Shown here piece by piece: positions 43,868-51,599 of a DNA stretch of 64,000 nucleotides. How positions within the stretch are numbered: the first letter of the stretch is position 1; every line of letters begins with the position of its first letter. The notes under the pieces were generated by a model. That model did no database searches, was not told where the DNA came from, and saw only the letters and a list, made by a program, of their open reading frames with translations. The position numbers and the translations under genes are program-made. This DNA comes from G965220075 sp965220075. GTDB taxonomy: Bacteria; Chloroflexota; UBA11872. The DNA lies in the NCBI GenBank assembly GCA_965220075.1, contig OZ244806.1, positions 2,790,001 to 2,854,000 of the forward strand. The letters run 5' to 3'.

Positions 43868-44296
43868 TCAGCCTTCGGTGGACTTCCAGCTTCCAACAAA
43901 TGGATTGAGCACTTTGACGCCGGCTGGCTCGAAGTGTCTGACGTTGCGTGTCACCACGGTCAGACCGTGCTCGAGCGCTGTGGCCGCGATGATCAGGTCC
44001 GCCGATTCGTGCCCGAGGTCGCCGGACAGACTTCCCCAGCGACGGGTCGTGGGAACGTCGACGTCGAGCACCCGGTCGCCGTACCACGCGAGCACGCGGT
44101 CCAGCCAGACGGACAGCTCCCGCGCAAACGAGGGGTCGCGGTGGTGCTGTTGGGCGATGCCACGCTCTATCTCGCCAACGGTCACGGCGCTCAGGTACAG
44201 GTCGGCGATTCGCTGGGCGGCCAGCCACCGGGCCGCTTCCGGATGTCGTTCCCGTCGCCGCAGCGCCGATAGCACGTCCGTGTCAAGCAGTAACAT
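43868..44296 (-). CDS. vapC: PIN-domain toxin (VapC family)
   Basis: 142 residues. PIN acidic residues are visible: D in LLLDTDVLS, E in AVTVGEIERGI, D in HESADLIIAATAL, then TRNVRHF, the order expected for a Mg2+-dependent ribonuclease. Its start lies inside the upstream antitoxin gene (14-bp overlap), so toxin synthesis is coupled. Confidence 0.9.
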   Translation of the reverse strand: MLLLDTDVLSALRRRERHPEAARWLAAQRIADLYLSAVTVGEIERGIAQQHHRDPSFARELSVWLDRVLAWYGDRVLDVDVPTTRRWGSLSGDLGHESADLIIAATALEHGLTVVTRNVRHFEPAGVKVLNPFVGSWKSTEG

Positions 44297-44540
44297 CAGC
44301 GGCCCAGCGGACCGGCAGCCGGTCGAATTCCCGGGCGTCTTGCGGGATGTCGAGCAGCAGACCTGCCAGCGTGGGCGCGTTCGTCTTATCCAGGTGGCAG
44401 AGACGCTCGTACTTGTCTACCGCCAGCACGACAACAGCGGGCCGGCCCCGGCGCGTCATCCGCTGTGGAGCGCCGGCGAGGGCGGCATCGACCAGGGCGC
44501 TGCAGCGGTTCTTGGCGTCCTGCACGGGCCAGTCGGTCAC
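44283..44540 (-). CDS. Phd/YefM-type antitoxin
   Basis: 85 residues: WPVQDAKNRCSALVDAALAG, then PQRMTRRGRPAVVVLAVDKY, the N-terminal DNA-binding fold of Phd/YefM. The C-terminal tail should wrap the PIN toxin encoded next. Likely autorepressor with VapC. Confidence 0.85.
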   Translation of the reverse strand: MTDWPVQDAKNRCSALVDAALAGAPQRMTRRGRPAVVVLAVDKYERLCHLDKTNAPTLAGLLLDIPQDAREFDRLPVRWAADVTA

Positions 44541-45243
44541 GAGGATTTCCTGTCTAGACTAGTTGGCTAGACGTTACTGCTTGAGAGACACGTCATGAGC
44601 CGCCGCACCGGTCATTGCTTGTCCCAAGTCCCCGCAGCGTCCGGGTTTTCTGGCCGCTGGACGGAGTGCCCGCAGCGGAATTGCACGTGCGGGAGAGACG
44701 GCGGCAGTAGCGACGCGGGCTGGGTGGCGAGCGGGACGCCTGTCCCCCGGGACAGCAGGGCGCATTCCGCTCGTCGCCATGATTGCGAACTCGAGTCCTG
44801 TTCCTGCACGGCTCCCCGCTCCACTCCCGGCGGCCTGCCAACATCCTGCCAACATTCCGACCCGCCTTCGGTCGCGCTGGCGACCGCGGGGCTGCATTCG
44901 ATTTCGCGGATAACAGGAGTGGCGAGCCTTGGCAGCCGCTGGAAGAGGCCGGGAAAACTCCGCGGCGCTGGACTTTTAATCCGAAGGTCGTGGGTTCGAA
45001 ACCCACCCGGCCCACTCAGCGAGCGGCGAGTCTTCTTGGACAACCGAAATCCTGGGCTTCGCCCCTCGACGTTGACTGATTGCATCTCGTCGACGACCAT
45101 GCAGACGTTGTCTTGCAGAACACTTGGCGAGGCGGCGTGCCTCGCGACGGTCGCCTCCGACATGTCCTGAACGTCAAGGCAAGCCTTTACTTGGGCCCAA
45201 ATGGGAAGTCGTGGATCAATTATTATCAGCTAGGGGAGAGGAT
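44541..45243. other. Non-coding stretch with a tRNA-Lys-like 3' half
   Basis: No gene seen; minus-strand frames here read GRVGFEPTTFGLKV, the known false translation of tRNA-Lys. The strong ribosome binding site of the binding-protein gene is at its end (GGGGAGAGG before 45244). Confidence 0.45.
44970..45014 (+). other. tRNA-Lys(UUU)-like 3' half, possible att site
   Basis: Anticodon loop CTTTTAA (UUU anticodon) with stem, variable loop, a perfect T-arm GTGGG/CCCAC around TTCGAAA, and acceptor CCGGCCC plus A. Upstream there is AGGCCGG, which pairs with six of seven acceptor bases, but only 15 nt separate it from the anticodon arm and no D-arm forms. So not a functional tRNA; tRNA 3' halves are typical attachment-site remnants. 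Confidence 0.6.
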
Positions 45244-46476
45244 ATGTTGCGATCCATATCCTGGAAAAGAATTGTCTTACTTTGTCTGCCGACAGCTTTG
45301 GTTCTTGCCTGTTGTTCAGACCCGGCGCCAACCCCTACTGACGCGCTTGCGCCCGCCACGGCTGAGCCCACTCCGACACCCTCGGACGAGCCTTTCGTGA
45401 TTGGCGCAATGGACGCTCTCACCGGAGTTGCCGAGTCCTACGGTAATCCCCTGCACCAGGCCAAGCTCCTGGCTGTGGAGGAGATCAATGCTGCCGGCGG
45501 TATCAACGGCCGGATGCTGAAGCTCATAGTAGAAGACTCCAAGTGCGCCGCTCAGGACGCCATAACTGCCTATAACAAGCTGACCGATGTGGACGGCGTC
45601 AAGATTATTCTGGGCACCACTTGCAGCGGTTCGATGCTCGGTGCGGCGCCTTTGGCCGAAGCGGAAGGTGTGGTTCTTTTTTCCGCATCCGCCACCAGCC
45701 CTGACATCGCCTCTGCCGGCGACTACATCTTCCGCACAGCCATCAACGACCTCCGTCTGGGCATCGACATCGGCAACACTCTCTGGGTCGACGGAGTGCG
45801 CAAAATCGCCACCATCACGGAGGCCACCGACTACGCCGAGGGTGCCCGCCGTACCGCCGTTGCCCAGTTCGAGAAGCTGGGCGGTTCCGTGGTAGCGGCT
45901 GAAAGCTACTCTTCTGACGTTATCGACTTCCGCAGCCAGCTGACCAAACTGTTCAACGAGAACCCCGACGCACTGCTCCTAGCAGCCCAGGGCGAGGTCT
46001 CCGGCGGCACCATCATCAAGCAGGCGCGCGAGTTGGGGTACGGTGGCCCAATCTACTCCGAAATCGTCCCCACGGCCCCTGACGCCCTGAGCATCGCCGG
46101 GGACGCCGCAACCGGCCTGAAGGCCATCGTCCCCAACCCCAACCTGACCAGCGCCGCCGGCAAGGAGTTCCTGGCGAACTTCAAGACCCGGTACGGCGTC
46201 GTTGCTTCATTGCCATGGTTCCAGGGTTCCGCTTACGACGACGTCTATATCGCCGCCGAGTGCCTGAAGCAGACCAACGACGACCAGGACGCCGACGGCT
46301 TCCGGGACTGCCTAAATGACCTTACCTGGAGCGGAGCCATCGGTGACAACTACAGCTTCGACGAAAACGGCGACGTGATCGGACTGTCCAACGTAGTTGT
46401 CGAGGTTCTGCCCACCACAGAGCGGACTGAGGACAACCTGGGCTACCGCGTGCTGGGACCCGCGGCCACACCGTAA
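45244..46476 (+). CDS. ABC-type branched-chain-amino-acid-like substrate-binding lipoprotein
   Basis: 410 residues from ATG 45244 behind a GGGGAGAGG site; the open frame further upstream lacks signals. Lipobox LVLACCSD, then a Pro/Thr linker, then the periplasmic-binding type I fold: IGAMDALTGVAESYGNPLHQ, AVEEINAAGGINGRMLKLIV, FSASATSPDIA, YGGPIYSE. LivK/Peripla_BP_6 family. No permease or ATPase genes nearby, so it is an orphan that must use a transporter encoded elsewhere or act as a sensor. Confidence 0.85.
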   Translation: MLRSISWKRIVLLCLPTALVLACCSDPAPTPTDALAPATAEPTPTPSDEPFVIGAMDALTGVAESYGNPLHQAKLLAVEEINAAGGINGRMLKLIVEDSKCAAQDAITAYNKLTDVDGVKIILGTTCSGSMLGAAPLAEAEGVVLFSASATSPDIASAGDYIFRTAINDLRLGIDIGNTLWVDGVRKIATITEATDYAEGARRTAVAQFEKLGGSVVAAESYSSDVIDFRSQLTKLFNENPDALLLAAQGEVSGGTIIKQARELGYGGPIYSEIVPTAPDALSIAGDAATGLKAIVPNPNLTSAAGKEFLANFKTRYGVVASLPWFQGSAYDDVYIAAECLKQTNDDQDADGFRDCLNDLTWSGAIGDNYSFDENGDVIGLSNVVVEVLPTTERTEDNLGYRVLGPAATP

Positions 46477-46569
46477 CCACATCAACTCGCTGCGATGAGA
46501 GAGCGCAGACGGGATGCCAGGTCGTGCGGCTGGGTCTCCGCCAATGGGCCTGGTTGTCGTTCAGAGAAC

Positions 46570-47110
46570 TCAAGACAGTCCCTTAGCTAAGCTCCCCGAC
46601 AAGAGTATCTTCTTGCGAGTGAAACCGGGGTGTTTCGCCAAGTAGGTATCGAGCTTCTCGCAGGGCTGGCGCGCTAGGCTACCGATCTTTTTGGTCGCTA
46701 GCCACATCGCATCGGGCTGCAAATAGGCGTAGAGCTTGGCCGTCGCCATACAGGACGCGTGCCCAACGCAAACGCCACGCGGACCAGCGGCGACAGCCGG
46801 TCATCAGACGTTGCGGAAAGGAATCCCCGCGGCCGGTCGGGCGACACGTGCCGAGCATCATTTAGGTCCCCGCGCGGCATCACCACCTGGGTATAGTCGT
46901 TGCCGTCGATATAGCCCCACCTGATCGCCACGTTGAGAACCCCCGCAGCACCGCTCGATGGGGTGCCACACTCGCTCTCTCAGGCCTTCGCCGAACCTCC
47001 CATTGATGTACGCCCCGACGTCGCCAGAGGTCAGACATTCGCGCCGAATGCCACTACGACCGGGTAGGCCGTGCCGCGTCAGAATCATGCTCCCGTTGCC
47101 GAACAAGACC
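46570..47110 (-). pseudogene. Tyrosine recombinase/integrase remnant with frameshift and internal deletion
   Basis: Minus-strand pieces in shifting frames read AAGVLNVAIRWGYIDGNDYT then QVVMPRG (core-binding domain end), FLSATSDDRLSPLVRVAFAL (catalytic domain opening), then jump to TAKLYAYLQPDAMWLATKKI, the segment after the active-site His/Tyr region in phage integrases. The catalytic centre (R, HxxR, Y) is missing. Lies between the two tRNA-Lys-like halves. Confidence 0.55.
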
Positions 47111-47315
47111 TCAGCGACCCATACGCGAGTGTTACTATCATGATCCCGTCAAGGATCGTATGTTACCTCAATCCACACAGCTTGATATGCGCAATCCCAA
47201 TGGATAATTATCTGCTAATGCACCAGAATGAGCGAAAGCAGTAAACTGTCCAGGTGGATCGAAGGTACGATAACCATGCCCCTTACCCGCTTGGTACAAA
47301 CGATCGGGATGGACA
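47111..47315. other. Short AT-richer gap before the 122-residue protein gene
   Basis: About 200 bp with lower GC (notably 47160-47260) and no recognisable gene. It should contain the promoter of the 47316-48595 pair. Confidence 0.35.
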
Positions 47316-47684
47316 ATGTCAAGTAAGATAAGGAGGCAGATCGAGCGTTGTTTAGAGGAGTTTTCGGCTGGAACGCTCACGCAGTCCAGTCTGTGTGCAA
47401 TTCTCGAGGCACTCGACGAAACGGGTCCGCGTCAGCAGTTGCTTTTCTTGCGGGTAGACGGGTTGACGATAAGTTCAGGTGTCATCGGAATGATGACGCT
47501 AGAGAACGGCGAAATCGACCAGGGCCCGCTCGATCCCGAACAGTGGCCGTACAGAACTGTGATTGACGCTATCCAGGATGGCTGGCGTGTGATCAAGTTT
47601 CCCGAGCTAGCTTTATGGGTGGATGAGACACGAACGTATGAGATAGGCGGTGAGTTCGTGCTTGAGAAATGGATTGAGACGTGA
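47316..47684 (+). CDS. Uncharacterised 122-residue protein coupled to a PhyH-like oxygenase
   Basis: SSKIRRQIERCLEEFSAGTL, then GVIGMMTLENGEIDQGPLDP and GWRVIKFPELALWVDETRTY: a helical start and a beta-rich second half. GTGA overlap with the oxygenase gene, so a partner protein in the same pathway is likely. No family recognised. Confidence 0.6.
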   Translation: MSSKIRRQIERCLEEFSAGTLTQSSLCAILEALDETGPRQQLLFLRVDGLTISSGVIGMMTLENGEIDQGPLDPEQWPYRTVIDAIQDGWRVIKFPELALWVDETRTYEIGGEFVLEKWIET

Positions 47685-48595
47685 ATAAGACCAGAGATTT
47701 TCGTCCCACGTTGACCGACTCCCAGATCCTCGATTTCTGCAAGAAGGGCTACCTGATACTTCCGGCCGTCGTGCCGGATGAGATCAACCGAAGAGTCGTC
47801 ACGCGCACCGAAGAAATCGTTCAGAGTCGGCCGGATCTCCGTACACCTCGTCGGTCCAAAGAGGTCGAATATCACCTCCCGCTGTTAGAGGAGAGTTGGT
47901 TCGTCGAGCACGTGCTGCTGAATCGAGAAGCCGGCGGCGCGGTACGCTCGCTGCTCGGGAGAGACTTCACCCTGCCGACTATCATCAGCGACCACCGCGC
48001 CGAAACTCCGATGCCGAAACCAGGATCGTGGCACCGGGATGGCAACTACGTGCATGACACGAAGCTGAACTACGTAGAGGTCTTTTTCCACCCCGAGGAC
48101 GTGCCCATGGAAAAGGGTCCAACAGCGATCCTGCCGGGGTCCCACCACCTGGCCTCCGCCCCTATCGGCCACTACGGCAGCCTCAAGGGCAGCGTGGCTT
48201 TCGCGCCGCCCGAGGCCCCGGCCGGGTCGATTCTGATTATGTCCTACAACCTCTGGCACCGCCGGACCCCGTCCACGGTCAAAGGACAGCGACATCTTTT
48301 CCGTTACAACTACTGGCGCACGACTCCCCCGATAAGGGACTGGGTAATCGAACCGGACTTCGATTTGCGGACCGCCAACTACGAGTACTTCGACCGCCCC
48401 ACGACGCGGCCTCCAACCCGCGACTGCAACGACGCCGCCGAGATGTTCTTCTGGTTGTGTGGAAAGCACGACGAGTTCGCGGTCATGGGTGGACAGTGCT
48501 GGCCCAGCCCGCACATGGGTCTCGATGGCGCCGTGAGGGGCTTCCCGGGAGACCTCACGGATGAGCGGGTGTGGTCAGGAAGAGCATCTTCCTGA
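47681..48595 (+). CDS. Phytanoyl-CoA dioxygenase (PhyH) family protein
   Basis: 304 residues from GTG 47681. Double-stranded beta helix iron site: HRDG (H-x-D), distal H in LPGSHHLA, and R in WHRRTPSTV, with the EVFFHPEDVPMEKGPTAILP stretch typical of the family. An Fe(II)/2-oxoglutarate-dependent hydroxylase; substrate unknown. These are numerous in marine and sponge-associated Chloroflexota. Confidence 0.85.
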   Translation: MNKTRDFRPTLTDSQILDFCKKGYLILPAVVPDEINRRVVTRTEEIVQSRPDLRTPRRSKEVEYHLPLLEESWFVEHVLLNREAGGAVRSLLGRDFTLPTIISDHRAETPMPKPGSWHRDGNYVHDTKLNYVEVFFHPEDVPMEKGPTAILPGSHHLASAPIGHYGSLKGSVAFAPPEAPAGSILIMSYNLWHRRTPSTVKGQRHLFRYNYWRTTPPIRDWVIEPDFDLRTANYEYFDRPTTRPPTRDCNDAAEMFFWLCGKHDEFAVMGGQCWPSPHMGLDGAVRGFPGDLTDERVWSGRASS

Positions 48596-48714
48596 GTTGA
48601 CGGAAGCCTCACCCGTCGATGGCCGTTGCCGAGGGGAGCCTTCGGGCACGTGCGCGACCATCCTCAGGCTCCCAGAATAGCGCCGGACGCGTACCTGCCG
48701 GTCACCGCGACCGC

Positions 48715-48759
48715 GGACTTTTAATCCGAAGATCAAGGGTTCGAGACCCTCCCGGCCCA
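48715..48759 (+). other. Second tRNA-Lys(UUU)-like 3' half, possible att site
   Basis: Same CTTTTAA anticodon loop and CCGGCCC acceptor as at 44970, with 5 substitutions in 46 positions, one pair of which is compensatory in the T-stem. Only 11 nt separate the half-formed acceptor from the anticodon arm, so the D-arm is missing. It sits 33 bp ahead of the position where the GNAT gene frame opens. Confidence 0.6.
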
Positions 48760-48926
48760 CTATTTCCGGCCTACGTATGCTGTACTCAGAATTGGACCCG
48801 ATTTAATGACTTGGACCTACAATAGAGTCATCACCGCATCGACGTTAGCGCAGACATATCAAAACGATCGAAGTTCCCGATAACGAAACGTGGACGCTTG
48901 AGTCGCACCGGCTGCTTCTCAGTCCC

Positions 48927-49388
48927 ATGGTGCAGGGCGACGCGTGCGAGCTTTATTACCTCCTGCGAGAGCCCGCACTTCATCAGTTCACGGGACGCAT
49001 GCCGCCCACTAGCTCCAATGATGTTCGAGAAAGAACTCGTGTTTGGGAAAGACGACATTCGCCTCGGCAGGATGAGCTTTGGCTGAACTGGACTCTCCGG
49101 CTAAAGTTGCACGGACTTGCTATAGGCTACGTCCAGACAACGGTCCGCGAGAGGTGGGCCGATCTGGCTTGGGTGATTGGGATTCCCTTTCAGGGTAAAG
49201 GATATGCAACCGAAGCCAGTGGCTGTGCGGCGGCCTGGATACGCGATTACTTTGCGGTCGCGGAGCTACGGGCCTACATACATCCCGACCACATCGCCTC
49301 CCAACGAGTTGCAACGCACGTTGGACTGCGGCCCAGCGGCAAGATCAGCGAGGAAGATGAGGAGATCTGGGTGACTCGTTTCAGGTGA
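48927..49388 (+). CDS. GNAT-family N-acetyltransferase
   Basis: 153 residues from ATG 48927. Core GNAT motifs: LAWVIGIPFQGKGYATEASG (acetyl-CoA loop, QGKGYA) and AYIHPDHIASQRVATHVGLR. RimJ/RimL-type. The frame is open 20 codons upstream with the conserved family start (TLESHRLLLSPM), yet without ATG, GTG or TTG, so the true N-terminus may have been cut, perhaps by the event that left the tRNA-Lys half upstream. Confidence 0.8.
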   Translation: MVQGDACELYYLLREPALHQFTGRMPPTSSNDVRERTRVWERRHSPRQDELWLNWTLRLKLHGLAIGYVQTTVRERWADLAWVIGIPFQGKGYATEASGCAAAWIRDYFAVAELRAYIHPDHIASQRVATHVGLRPSGKISEEDEEIWVTRFR

Positions 49389-49540
49389 CATCCCAAAGCA
49401 GCAATGTTAGTGCCCCGAACGGCGGGACGGAGACGAGCATGGAGATCGGAATCCCACAAGATTCGCCGTCGCCGGAGCTTCTACCAGCCTAGGCTGAGGC
49501 GTCCGTCGCGTTCACGGCGAGCTGGCAGCAGCCGGAGACG
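49352..49540. repeat. Diverged duplication, copy A (copy B at 61070-61285)
   Basis: About 180 bp align at roughly 70% identity, from the last codons of the GNAT gene (ending VTRF) through a GlgB-like 3' end on the other strand. Shared stretches include GTGACTCGTTT and GGGAGACGAGCA-like blocks. Confidence 0.7.
49381..49500 (-). pseudogene. GlgB-like (1,4-alpha-glucan branching enzyme) C-terminal remnant, copy A
   Basis: Minus strand reads SSGDGESCGIPISMLVSVPP, then FGALTLLLWDVT-stop, overlapping the GNAT 3' end. GH13 branching enzymes end in YGGSGxGN...SxxLxLPPLxxLVL, a close match. An in-frame TAG upstream and no more homologous sequence show it is a relic. Confidence 0.55.
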
Positions 49541-50417
49541 CGCCCGCTCGGTCGAGCCGCCGCTTGGCCTCGGCATAGACATCGGCCGGAAGCCCGCCGC
49601 GCCGCGCCGTGGCGACGTTCTCCGCTAGGTGATCCGGATTGAGCGTCCCGGCGATGATGGTGTGAACGTCGGGGTGCGACAGGGTGTAGCGCAGCATGAA
49701 CGCCGTGCGGCTTTCGCCTTCCTCGCGCAGGTCGTCGAGGCCCGCCTTCTCATACGGCGCCCAACCATCGGCACTGCCAAGTCCCACGCCCGGCTCGCCC
49801 TTGCCCACACCACCGCGGATCACCGTGCCGATGCCGGCCCGCGCAGCCTTGGTTATCCACCCCTCGTGCTCGCGCAGGACGGCCGCATACGGAATCTGAA
49901 ATACGTCAAAGACGCCCCACTCAAGGTAGGTGGGCAGGTGGGGGAGAAACGTTGAGGCGCCGATCCAGCGGACCTTGCCCTGTGACCGCATCTCTTCCAG
50001 CGTGTCGACCACGCGCTCGCTTTCGGCCTGCGCGGTCGAGGCGTTGTGGAGCTGCATCACGTCGACGTAGTCGGTTTGCAGGCGTAGCAGACTTTCCTCA
50101 AGGCCGCGAAACATGTTCTGGCGGGTCCAGACGTGCTCGCCCCCGCCGGAAACGCATCCGCACTTGGTGGCCAGGATGTAGTCATCGCGGCGCGAGCCGA
50201 TGAAGCGGCCGATCAGCTCCTCACTGCGCCCATAGTCGTTCGACGTATCGATGTACGTGATTCCGGCGTCGAGGACAGCAGCCAGGATCTTGCGGGCGTC
50301 TTCGTCGCTGATGTCGCGACCGGCCGGCGCTCCACGGATTTCCATGGCGCCATGACCCAGGCGGGTGACGTCCAGGCCGGTGCGGCCCAAGACGGCGGTG
50401 GGTAGGTCTGCTGACAT
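49512..50417 (-). CDS. Aldo/keto reductase
   Basis: 301 residues from ATG 50417. LGRTGLDVTRLGHGAMEIRG, AGITYIDTSNDYGRSEELIG (D and Y of the active site), ILATKCG (Lys), DVMQLHN (His): the full AKR tetrad Asp-Tyr-Lys-His. NADPH-dependent (beta/alpha)8 barrel oxidoreductase; substrate unknown. C-terminal helix ends in Ala/Ser-rich residues. Confidence 0.9.
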   Translation of the reverse strand: MSADLPTAVLGRTGLDVTRLGHGAMEIRGAPAGRDISDEDARKILAAVLDAGITYIDTSNDYGRSEELIGRFIGSRRDDYILATKCGCVSGGGEHVWTRQNMFRGLEESLLRLQTDYVDVMQLHNASTAQAESERVVDTLEEMRSQGKVRWIGASTFLPHLPTYLEWGVFDVFQIPYAAVLREHEGWITKAARAGIGTVIRGGVGKGEPGVGLGSADGWAPYEKAGLDDLREEGESRTAFMLRYTLSHPDVHTIIAGTLNPDHLAENVATARRGGLPADVYAEAKRRLDRAGASPAAASSP

Positions 50418-50457
50418 TAGTCGGGCCTCCGTTACGGCGGGGTGAACGGCCCTGCGA

Positions 50458-50685
50458 TCAGGGCGCCACGGTGAATTCTGGGCGGCTCTGCTGCAACTCG
50501 TCCGCGCGCGCGGAGGTCGATGGGTACGCCTCGTGCAGCGGGAATCGCTCGGCCCTCTTGCGCCGCCCGAACGGGGCGCGCTCCTCATATTCACATAGGC
50601 CCGGAACCCATGCTCGGTACAGGTCACGTTGGTGATCAACGCGGGGACCGCGCAGCGCGGATGAGAGTTCTATGAGCGTCTCGAA
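50458..50685 (-). pseudogene. C-terminal coding remnant of an unrecognised enzyme
   Basis: Without a start codon, the frame reads FETLIELSSALRGPRVDHQR, DLYRAWVPGLCEYEERAPFG, then RAERFPLHEAYPSTSARADE and ends SRPEFTVAP-stop. It looks protein-like (evenly mixed residues, ordered motifs) and lies directly upstream of the aldo/keto reductase start. No family recognised. Confidence 0.35.
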
Positions 50686-50803
50686 CTAGCTCCCAGCTAT
50701 CGGGGGACCCCGCTGCGCCGCGGTCGGCGGAGAACGCGGGTTTGGGCGTCACTCGGGCCGGCGGCGTGAGTCCGGTGGGTCCGCTGGTCGCGGCGTAGGT
50801 GGG

Positions 50804-51535
50804 CTACCGCCGGCGCGCTAGAACGACCGCCGATGTCCCATAGGGCAGCCGCAGCCGCGCCGCGACGGGCGACTCAGCAGCAAGCAGCGCGTAGAGGATT
50901 GGGTCGAGCCAGCGCGGCGTGAGAGTGTTCTCGGACCGGGCGCGGCGGCGGCTCAACCGGAACAACTGACGCATCGCCAGAATCAGTCCGGCCAAAAGCG
51001 AGTTCATACAGGTCTCTTTGAACGGCTCTAGGCCGGCATGGCGCACGCGTTCGGCAATAGCCCGTGGATGGTAGCGGCGCTTGTGACCGGACACCTCATC
51101 CTGCCAGCCCCACAGCGCCTGAAAGGCCGGCACGACCACCAGCGCCACGCCGTCGGATCGAAGGACCCGATGAATCTCTGACAGGACGGCATCGTCGTGA
51201 TCGAGATGCTCCAGCACGTCAAGCGCCGCCGCGAGGCCGATCGATCCGTCTGGGAACGGCAGCCGGAGAGCGTCGGCGCGCACCGGTGTTCCATAGCCGT
51301 CGCGGGCGCACCAGGCGAGGGCAGCGGGCGAGGCGTCCAGCGATATCAGGTCGGTCCCGAGCGCGCCGAGAAGGACCGCGTTGGTAGCCGGTCCGGCGCC
51401 TATATCGAGCACCGTCCCCCTGACTCCGTCCGGGAACGCGTGCCTAAGAATCGAGCCAAACACGCGGCGACGGCCTCGATACCACCAGTGCCGACCCTTG
51501 ATCCGGTGGAACTCGTCGATCAGATGTCGATCCAC
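50804..51535 (-). CDS. Class I SAM-dependent methyltransferase
   Basis: 243 residues. Motif I VLDIGAGPATNAVLLGALG, acidic loop LISLDASPAALAW, motif with DVLEHLDHDDAVLSEIHRVL, and RSDGVALVVVPAFQALWGWQ. A Methyltransf_11-type enzyme; the conserved HWWYRGRRR start is common in methyltransferases of glycan or lipid gene clusters. Ends 268 bp upstream of nothing else on the same strand; the large GT-C gene is next upstream. Confidence 0.9.
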   Translation of the reverse strand: MDRHLIDEFHRIKGRHWWYRGRRRVFGSILRHAFPDGVRGTVLDIGAGPATNAVLLGALGTDLISLDASPAALAWCARDGYGTPVRADALRLPFPDGSIGLAAALDVLEHLDHDDAVLSEIHRVLRSDGVALVVVPAFQALWGWQDEVSGHKRRYHPRAIAERVRHAGLEPFKETCMNSLLAGLILAMRQLFRLSRRRARSENTLTPRWLDPILYALLAAESPVAARLRLPYGTSAVVLARRR

Positions 51536-51599
51536 AGCGACTCGCAGTGTGAGAATCGACCAAGCCTACCTGAGAGGCGAACGATCGCGTCTAACGCAT

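Noticed and set aside
44593..45015. Frame beginning MGRVGFEPTTFGLKV
   Set aside because: Known artefact: translation of the reverse strand of a tRNA-Lys 3' half.
48715..48759. Functional tRNA-Lys gene
   Set aside because: Only 11 nt between acceptor and anticodon arms; D-arm cannot form, and acceptor pairs at only five of seven positions.
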